Shown: in pieces, positions 36,439 through 42,294 of the stretch | Numbering within the stretch: position 1 is the stretch's first letter | How the letters are laid out: each line of letters begins with the position of its first letter | Program-made: the position numbers and the translations under genes | Notes under the pieces: generated by a model | What the model saw: the letters and a program-made list of their open reading frames with translations, nothing else | What the model was told of the DNA's origin: nothing | Database searches by the model: none | From: Alphaproteobacteria bacterium | Lineage (GTDB): Bacteria; Pseudomonadota; Alphaproteobacteria; UBA2966 | Assembly (NCBI GenBank): GCA_018650465.1 | Contig: JABIFY010000099.1 | Location: 1 to 42,294 of the forward strand | Direction: 5' to 3' | DNA length: 42,294 bases

Positions 36439-37520
36439 TCCCGGTCTTTTCCATCAATCGAAAGACCTTCTTCGTCTTCTTCCGGCTCTGGCAGCACTTC
36501 ATTGGAGACTTCAATCAGCTTTTCCAAAACTTTGCGGGCAGCACCACTGTCGATGGACTTGGCGGCCATTTCAGCACCCTGTTCAAGGTAATCACAGACA
36601 CCGGCAGTGATAAGTGCCGCTGCGGCATTCAGAATCACGATATCGCGGTAGGCGCTTTCATGGCCGTCCAGCAAGGCATTCAGAGCCAGGGCATTGGTTT
36701 CAGCATCGCCGCCCAGCAAGTCCTTCAGTTTCGAGATCGGCAATCCGGCATCTTCCGGCGAGACCTCAAAGGTCGAGATCTTGCCGTCTTTCAGTTCAGC
36801 GACAAAAGTCGGCCCGGTCGTGGTCATTTCATCCAGACCGTCCGAGCCATGCACGACCCAGACATGTTCCGATCCCAACTGGCGCAGAACTTCCGCCATG
36901 GGTTCAACCCAGTCCTTCGAGAACACGCCGACCAACTGGCGTTTGACGCCCGCCGGGTTGGACATCGGCCCTAACAAGTTAAAGATCGTGCGGGTTGCCA
37001 GTTCAACACGGGCACCGCCCACATGACGCATGGCCCCGTGATGGCGCGGCGCCAGCATGAAACACATACCGGCCTCAGCCAGGGCCTTTTCGACCAGGAT
37101 CATGTCGTATTCAAGGTTGACGCCTAAGGCCGTCAGCACATCGGCGGTACCGGATTTCGACGACACAGCCTTGTTGCCATGCTTGGCCACGGGCACGCCA
37201 GCCCCGGCCACCACAAAACTGGCAGCGGTCGAAATATTATAAGTGCCGACAGAATCGCCACCCGTACCGACCACGTCGATGGCATTGTCGGGGGCCTTGA
37301 TGCGCACCATTTTGCTGCGCATGGTCATGATACCGCCGGTGATTTCGTCCACGGTTTCGCCGCGCACCCGCAAAGCCATCAAAAAACCGCCCATTTGCGC
37401 CGGTGTGGCATCCCCCGACATCATAATGTCGAAGGCCGCTCGGGATTGTTCAACGCTCAGGGTTTTGCCCAGGGCCAGTTCGGCAATCAAGGGTTTCAGA
37501 TTGGATGCCGTATTGGTCAT
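36435..37520 (-). CDS. trpD: Anthranilate phosphoribosyltransferase
   Basis: A 361-residue enzyme joining anthranilate to PRPP. It has the PRPP site [18 protein letters not shown], the [17 protein letters not shown] segment and [11 protein letters not shown]. The last 25 residues ([12 protein letters not shown]) are an acidic tail beyond the usual family end. Two ATGs compete: 37526, directly against AAGGAA, and 37520, which has proper spacing from AAGGAA and a 4-nt ATGA overlap with trpG. I prefer 37520. Confidence 0.95.
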   Translation of the reverse strand: MTNTASNLKPLIAELALGKTLSVEQSRAAFDIMMSGDATPAQMGGFLMALRVRGETVDEITGGIMTMRSKMVRIKAPDNAIDVVGTGGDSVGTYNISTAASFVVAGAGVPVAKHGNKAVSSKSGTADVLTALGVNLEYDMILVEKALAEAGMCFMLAPRHHGAMRHVGGARVELATRTIFNLLGPMSNPAGVKRQLVGVFSKDWVEPMAEVLRQLGSEHVWVVHGSDGLDEMTTTGPTFVAELKDGKISTFEVSPEDAGLPISKLKDLLGGDAETNALALNALLDGHESAYRDIVILNAAAALITAGVCDYLEQGAEMAAKSIDSGAARKVLEKLIEVSNEVLPEPEEDEEGLSIDGKDRE

Positions 37521-38140
37521 GCCCATTTCCTTAGATCAACGGTCAGCGGAGTCACTTCGTTGAGATTATTGATACCGGCACTGCGCAGAAAATTACCGAT
37601 CAAGGCATGCCCATGTTCAGAGGCGATACTTTCCGGATGGAACTGCACGCCGTGGATTTCGTGATCGCAATGACGCAGGCCCATGATGATGCCGTCTTCG
37701 CTGGTGGCGGTAATTTCCAGCTCGTCCGGAAGGCTGTCTTTTTCGACCATCAGGGAATGATAACGTGTGACCTGAAAGCCGTCCGCCAGCCCGGCAAAAA
37801 CACTGCTGTTCTGATGGCTGATATGACTGACTTTTCCATGCATCATTTTCGGTGCGCGCACGACCTTGCCGCCAAAGGCCTGGCCGATAGTTTGATGGCC
37901 CAGGCAGACGCCCAACAAAGGGATATTTCCGGCGGCGGCGGCCACCAGATCAAGGCAAATACCGGCCTGATCGGGATCACACGGACCCGGTGAAAGTACG
38001 ATGGCTTGCGGCTTTGCCGACATGACCTCCTCGACGGATATCTTGTCATTGCGGTGGACCACAACATCAACACCCAGTTCGCCGATATAGTGAACCAGGT
38101 TATAAGCAAAGCTGTCGTAGTTATCGATAAGTATTATCAT
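37517..38140 (-). CDS. trpG: Anthranilate synthase component II (glutamine amidotransferase)
   Basis: A 207-residue class I glutamine amidotransferase supplying ammonia to TrpE (and perhaps PabB). The triad is C79 (LLGVCLGHQ), H168 and E170 (VQFHPES). It is the first gene of the trpG-trpD-trpC-moaC-moeA run and starts at ATG 38140. trpE is not in the window. I find no trp leader peptide with repeated Trp codons in the 258 bp upstream, so attenuation of the enteric type is not seen. Confidence 0.95.
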   Translation of the reverse strand: MIILIDNYDSFAYNLVHYIGELGVDVVVHRNDKISVEEVMSAKPQAIVLSPGPCDPDQAGICLDLVAAAAGNIPLLGVCLGHQTIGQAFGGKVVRAPKMMHGKVSHISHQNSSVFAGLADGFQVTRYHSLMVEKDSLPDELEITATSEDGIIMGLRHCDHEIHGVQFHPESIASEHGHALIGNFLRSAGINNLNEVTPLTVDLRKWA

Positions 38141-38314
38141 TCAGTGACTTACACGATTATCCCAAGGTGAAAACTTAATGTTATCACTCGATTGTACGCC
38201 CAGGGTTCAACCAAGGCTCAACTAGGGTACGCCCCAAAGAGTGCAGAAAACAGCCCCAGCCCCCTAAGGTCAAGCCCTCGCAGGGATTCCGGCTTACGAG
38301 ACCTTCAAATAAAA

Positions 38315-38347
38315 CCTTGACGTTACAGTAACTGGAAGGCCTATATG
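38315..38347 (+). promoter_or_regulatory. CueR-type copper-responsive promoter
   Basis: A -35 TTGACG (38317-38322) and -10 TATATG (38342-38347) are separated by 19 bp, the overlong spacer typical of MerR-family promoters. Within it is a 25-bp dyad (38315-38339): CCTT...GTTAC-A-GTAAC...AAGG. The TGGAAGG right half resembles the E. coli copA operator. CueR, encoded downstream, is expected to bind here and untwist the promoter when Cu(I) binds. Confidence 0.85.
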
Positions 38348-38398
38348 ATAGTGTGAAACGGGCACGAACGCCTGTCGCTCACACGTTGGATCACTGCC

Positions 38399-40813
38399 AT
38401 GAATATGAACGTACGAAAACCCGAAGTCACCGCGACGGCATCTATCATTTTGCCCGTGCGCGGCATGACCTGTGCCGCTTGTTCAACCCGTCTGGAAAAA
38501 GCCTTTGGTCGGGCTGACGGGGTTGAAAATGCCGTGGTCAATCTTGCGTCGGAACAGGCCGAAATCTCCTATGATCCGGCGACGACTTCACCCCTTGATC
38601 TAGGGAGCGTGGTCAGCCGGGCCGGATTTACGCTGCCGGATGAAACGCTGGAATTTCATATCACGGGTATGACCTGCGCCAGTTGCGCCGGTCGGGTGGA
38701 AAAGGCCCTGAAAAATGTGCCAGGTGTTGGCGATGTAATGGTCAATCTGGCAACGGATACAGCCGCCATCCGTGTCAGTACCGGTGTGGTGACGCCCGCT
38801 GATTTGATCGCGGCCATCGAAGCCGCTGGATATAATGCCACGCCTAAAACCACCGACGAGGAGCGCGAAGCTGTTTTAAGAGCCGAGGCCGAACAGAAAT
38901 TGCGCAACGAACAATGGGCTGTTGTAGGTGCCGCCTTGTTCAGCCTGCCGCTGGTGGGTCAGATGGTGCTGATGATTGCAGGCCTTGGCTGGCATTTACC
39001 GGCCTGGGGAGAACTGCTGCTGGCAGCCCCGGTACAGTTCTGGTTTGGCCGCCGTTTTTATGGCGCAGCCTGGCGCGCTGTGAAAGCCGGGTCCGGCAAT
39101 ATGGATTTGCTGGTGGTCATGGGCACGTCAGCGGCCTTTTTCTTCAGTCTTTATCAAATGAGCATCGGCGGACCGCTCTATTTTGAAGCTGCCGCCGTGG
39201 TCATAACCCTTGTTCTGCTGGGCAAATGGCTGGAAAGCCGGGCCAAACGCAGCACCACCGATGCCATCCGGTCATTGATGCAATTGCGGCCCGATACGGC
39301 GCGTGTGTTGCGGGATGGTGAGGAAACAGAGGTTTCCATCGCCGCCGTCGCCGTTGGCGATGTGGTTGTCGTGCGCCCGGGCGAGCGTTTACCGGTCGAT
39401 GGTTTGGTTACGGAGGGTGCCAGTGCCGTGGACGAAAGCCTGCTCACCGGCGAAAGCCTGCCCGTGGCCAAACAGGCCGGAGCCAAAGTCATTGGTGGGG
39501 CCATCAATGGCACGGGGCGCTTGCTGGTCCAGGCCACTGCCGTGGGTGCTGCGGCGACGCTGGCGCGTATTATCAAGATGGTCGAGGGGGCTCAGGCCAG
39601 CAAGGCACCGGTCCAGAAACTGGTCGACCGGGTCAGTGAAATATTTGTTCCGGCCGTGTTGGTCATTGCCGCCGCAACTTTCGGCGGCTGGTTGCTGGCG
39701 GGCGGCAGCCTGAGTGAAGCGCTGATTGCGGCGGTCTCAGTACTGGTTATTGCTTGCCCCTGTGCGCTTGGTCTGGCCACGCCCACAGCCATCATGGTGG
39801 GAACGGGGGCCGCGGCACGCTCCGGGATCCTGATCAAGGATGCCCTGGCCCTGGAAACAGCCCACAAAGTCACGGCTCTGGTGTTGGATAAAACCGGCAC
39901 CCTGACGGAAGGGCACCCTGTGGTTACGGAAGTTGTCGGCGCAGATGAGAATTTGATTTTGCGCCTGGCCGGGGCCGCCCAAAGCGGTAGTGAACACCCC
40001 CTGGCCAAAGCCGTGCTCGATGCAGCAGCAGAGAAAAAGATCGACTTACCCGGCGTCGCAAACTTTCAGAGCATAACCGGGCAGGGCCTGACAGCCGATG
40101 TGGAAGGCAAAAGCCTGGTTTTGGGCAATCGGACCTTGTTGGATGGGCTGAACATTGATCAGGCCCAATTTGAAGACAAGGCCGTGACCCTGGAAAGTGC
40201 GGGTCAGACGGTCATGTGGCTGGCCAATGAAGGCACTGTGTTGGGGCTGATCGCTGTGGCTGACCCCATCAAGAAGACCGCCATCGAAGCGGTGACCCGT
40301 TTGAAGGCAGCAGGCATCCACACGCTTATGCTTACTGGTGACAATGCGCGCACGGCAGCGGTTGTCGCCCAGGCCGTCGGCGTGGATGAAGTCATTGCCG
40401 AAGTCATGCCGCAGGAAAAAGCACAAGAAGTAGACCGATTGCGGGCACTGGGTCACGTCGTGGCCATGGTCGGTGATGGCATCAACGATGCCCCGGCCCT
40501 GGCAGCGGCGGATATCGGGTTTGCCATGGGCACAGGTACGGATGTGGCCATGCAGACTGCTGGTGTGACCTTGATGCGCGGTGATCCCTTGCTGTTGCCA
40601 GCGGCCATCAATGTCAGTCACGCCACCTGGGCCAAGATTAAACAAAATCTTTTTTGGGCCTTTGTTTACAATTTGGTAGGGATACCTCTGGCAGCATCAG
40701 GATTGTTAAGTCCGATGATTGCCGGTGCGGCCATGGCTTTCTCCAGTTTCAGTGTGGTGTCCAATTCGTTGTTGTTGCGCCGATGGCGCGCAAATGGAGG
40801 ATCGAACAAATGA
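38399..40813 (+). CDS. copA: Cu(I)-exporting P1B-type ATPase CopA
   Basis: An 804-residue membrane ATPase that pumps Cu(I) out of the cytoplasm. Two N-terminal metal-binding domains carry GMTCAAC (C25, C28) and GMTCASC (C93, C96). The transport motif CPC is C453-P454-C455 ([13 protein letters not shown]). The phosphorylated aspartate is D497 in DKTGTLTEG; the nucleotide-binding [11 protein letters not shown] (HP motif) and [16 protein letters not shown] follow. About eight membrane segments. It is preceded by a CueR-type promoter 52 bp upstream and overlaps cueR by 4 nt, forming a self-regulated copper operon. Confidence 0.96.
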   Translation: MNMNVRKPEVTATASIILPVRGMTCAACSTRLEKAFGRADGVENAVVNLASEQAEISYDPATTSPLDLGSVVSRAGFTLPDETLEFHITGMTCASCAGRVEKALKNVPGVGDVMVNLATDTAAIRVSTGVVTPADLIAAIEAAGYNATPKTTDEEREAVLRAEAEQKLRNEQWAVVGAALFSLPLVGQMVLMIAGLGWHLPAWGELLLAAPVQFWFGRRFYGAAWRAVKAGSGNMDLLVVMGTSAAFFFSLYQMSIGGPLYFEAAAVVITLVLLGKWLESRAKRSTTDAIRSLMQLRPDTARVLRDGEETEVSIAAVAVGDVVVVRPGERLPVDGLVTEGASAVDESLLTGESLPVAKQAGAKVIGGAINGTGRLLVQATAVGAAATLARIIKMVEGAQASKAPVQKLVDRVSEIFVPAVLVIAAATFGGWLLAGGSLSEALIAAVSVLVIACPCALGLATPTAIMVGTGAAARSGILIKDALALETAHKVTALVLDKTGTLTEGHPVVTEVVGADENLILRLAGAAQSGSEHPLAKAVLDAAAEKKIDLPGVANFQSITGQGLTADVEGKSLVLGNRTLLDGLNIDQAQFEDKAVTLESAGQTVMWLANEGTVLGLIAVADPIKKTAIEAVTRLKAAGIHTLMLTGDNARTAAVVAQAVGVDEVIAEVMPQEKAQEVDRLRALGHVVAMVGDGINDAPALAAADIGFAMGTGTDVAMQTAGVTLMRGDPLLLPAAINVSHATWAKIKQNLFWAFVYNLVGIPLAASGLLSPMIAGAAMAFSSFSVVSNSLLLRRWRANGGSNK

Positions 40814-41235
40814 ATATTGGTGAAGCCGCGGCCCTGTCAGGCGTTGCGCCCAAGAACATTCGCTACTATGAAAGCATTGGTTTGATCGGTCCGGCAAAAC
40901 GCGCCGCCAATGGCTATCGCGCCTATGATGAAACGGACGTGCGCTTGTTGGGTTTTGTTAATCGCGCCCGCAGCCTGGGCTTTTCGGTCAATGATGTCGG
41001 CGGCTTGTTGTCGCTGTATCAGGATCACGGCCGGGCCAGTGGGGACGTTAAAAAACTGGCTCTGGAACATATTGAAGACATTGACCGCAAGGTAGCTGAA
41101 TTGCAAAGCATGCGACGAACCCTGAAAGACCTGACGGATCGCTGCCATGGCGATGACCGACCGGATTGCCCAATCCTGGATGACCTGGCTGCTGGTCCAG
41201 ACGACAGGCCCGATACCGTGCAGGCGGCGGAATAA
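40810..41235 (+). CDS. cueR: Copper-responsive MerR-family regulator CueR
   Basis: A 141-residue MerR protein. The winged helix ([20 protein letters not shown]) is followed by a dimerisation helix and a metal loop C112-HGDDRPD-C120-PI, the Cu(I) ligands at the same positions as in E. coli CueR. It senses cytoplasmic Cu(I) and activates the copA promoter. The ATG overlaps the copA stop (ATGA), preceded by a GGAGG at about 10 nt. The gene sits downstream in the operon it controls, giving positive feedback. Confidence 0.95.
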   Translation: MNIGEAAALSGVAPKNIRYYESIGLIGPAKRAANGYRAYDETDVRLLGFVNRARSLGFSVNDVGGLLSLYQDHGRASGDVKKLALEHIEDIDRKVAELQSMRRTLKDLTDRCHGDDRPDCPILDDLAAGPDDRPDTVQAAE

Positions 41236-41240
41236 CTTAC

Positions 41241-42294
41241 ATGCGGAATTTTGTCTCACGCCCCGTTGGCTATCTGATTGTTGGCAGCTTTGCCATGATC
41301 ATTGGCTTGTCGACTGGCGTGGGTATTGGTTATTTCTTTGGCGGGGCCGAACAGGCTGTGGAAGTCGTTGAAGTCTCTACACCGGCTGAAGACGACAAGG
41401 TGGTTTCCCTGAACCAGCCAGTGGCACCTCTGCCCATCCCGATCCCGCAAAAGCTTCCCGCGATTGAACCTGTGCCCGACGAAGATGTCTGGACGGCGAT
41501 CCCCGAAATGACAAAAACACGATCCGTTTCGGCTGACGCCCCGGCTCCCTGGCCCGAACTGGTCGAAAAAATTGAAGCCGACCGGTTGGAAAGCGAGACT
41601 GCCGCGCAGGAAAAGCTAAAAAATGAGCTGGCTCAAAAATTAGCCATGCAGGCTGTTCGGGAAAAGGATGAACTGGCCTGGGCTAAAATAGCCGAGGATT
41701 GGGCCAGGCAGATGCCTGAAGATCGTCAGGAAGAACCCGGTACCCGCATCGATCGTGAATCCGCTGTATGGGAGGACAATGCTGTTACGGTGCCGGACCC
41801 GGCGGGCAAACCCATGATCTCGATTGTTATCGATGATCTCGGTCTGAACCGCCGCAACACCGTGCGCACGATCCGCTTGCCCGGGCCCCTGACGCTGGCT
41901 TTCCTGACCTATGCCGAAGACCTTGAACGCCAGACCAGTTCGGCCCATGCCGCGGGGCACGAGCTGATGGTGCATTTCCCCATGGAGCCGCGTAACCCGG
42001 ATACCAATCCCGGCCCCAATGCCCTGCGTGAAGGTTTAAGCGAAACCGAAATTCGTCGTCGCCTGACCTGGGGACTTTCGCGCTTCAAGGGCTATGTGGG
42101 TATCAACAACCACATGGGCAGCGCCTTTACCGGCTATTCAAAAGGCATGGCCGTGGTCATGGACGAGGTGCGCAAGCGCGATGTGCTTTTCCTCGACAGT
42201 CTGACCACTCAAGCGTCTGCCGGACGCAAGACAGCAGCCCAGGCGGGCGTGCCCTTCGTTGCCCGCGATGTATTTCTGGACAATGAAATCGATG
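41241..42294 (+). CDS. Divergent polysaccharide deacetylase (YibQ-like), truncated at window end
   Basis: The first 351 codons of a gene that runs off the right edge. Residues about 10-33 form a hydrophobic anchor (PVGYLIVGSFAMIIGLSTGV), then come a long charged, proline-rich linker (about 35-185) and the catalytic-like domain starting MISIVIDDLGLNRRNT. It includes LMVHFPMEPRN and GINNHMGSAFT, typical of the PF04748 divergent deacetylase family, with the DD, H and NNHMGS motifs visible. Probably periplasmic; its substrate is unknown. ATG 41241 is 5 bp after cueR, but it need not be copper-related. Confidence 0.88.
   Translation, partial: MRNFVSRPVGYLIVGSFAMIIGLSTGVGIGYFFGGAEQAVEVVEVSTPAEDDKVVSLNQPVAPLPIPIPQKLPAIEPVPDEDVWTAIPEMTKTRSVSADAPAPWPELVEKIEADRLESETAAQEKLKNELAQKLAMQAVREKDELAWAKIAEDWARQMPEDRQEEPGTRIDRESAVWEDNAVTVPDPAGKPMISIVIDDLGLNRRNTVRTIRLPGPLTLAFLTYAEDLERQTSSAHAAGHELMVHFPMEPRNPDTNPGPNALREGLSETEIRRRLTWGLSRFKGYVGINNHMGSAFTGYSKGMAVVMDEVRKRDVLFLDSLTTQASAGRKTAAQAGVPFVARDVFLDNEID

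Noticed and set aside
38141-38314. trp attenuator leader peptide upstream of trpG
   Set aside because: No short frame with adjacent Trp codons and no terminator/antiterminator pair on the minus strand.

Overview
The window is a chromosomal segment of an alphaproteobacterium. The evidence is a divK-pleD pair, a dprA-topA-rnr block, pyrB next to a dihydroorotase-like partner, gatCAB, and trpGDC followed by moaC-moeA. These groupings are typical of Rhodospirillales-like and related lineages. Base composition looks moderately GC-rich and fairly even, and I see no rRNA, tRNA, insertion sequence, prophage or CRISPR array. I cannot name the genus from the sequence alone.

Layout. 1-6290 holds signalling and small housekeeping genes: divK and pleD on +; rpmG, an MFS transporter, a NUDIX hydrolase and a DUF983 protein on -; an Hpt/pseudo-receiver protein on +; and a bacteriohemerythrin on -. 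6289-17339 is a long minus-strand block: rnr, topA, dprA, an enolase-superfamily dehydratase, a Sel1-repeat protein, plsY, a catalytically dead dihydroorotase homologue and pyrB. 17383-21628 (minus) carries an AEC transporter, an alpha/beta hydrolase, an HpsN/HisD-like dehydrogenase and ruvX. The gap at 18295-18786 contains two families of palindromic repeats, each present as an inverted pair with compensatory stem changes. gatC-gatA-gatB (21730-24991, +) are overlapping genes for tRNA amidotransferase.

24992-33870 is accessory: a small C2H2-like protein, a VOC protein, a BASS transporter, a TauD-type dioxygenase and a small unknown protein on +. These are followed by a minus-strand pair (molybdopterin oxidoreductase and M81 peptidase) and a plus-strand run (DUF2062, Dabb and a hidden selenoprotein). 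33890-38140 (minus) is trpG-trpD-trpC-moaC-moeA. 38315-42294 (+) is a CueR-type promoter, copA, cueR and a truncated divergent polysaccharide deacetylase.

The most notable item is at 33658-33870: a SelW/Rdx-family gene with an in-frame UGA placed exactly at the selenocysteine position of the CxxU motif. It has a strong ribosome binding site, a SECIS-like hairpin about 20 nt after the UGA, and its own terminator. Ordinary gene finding cuts it at the UGA and so misses it. If the reading is right, the organism must carry the selenocysteine machinery (selA, selB, selC, selD) elsewhere.
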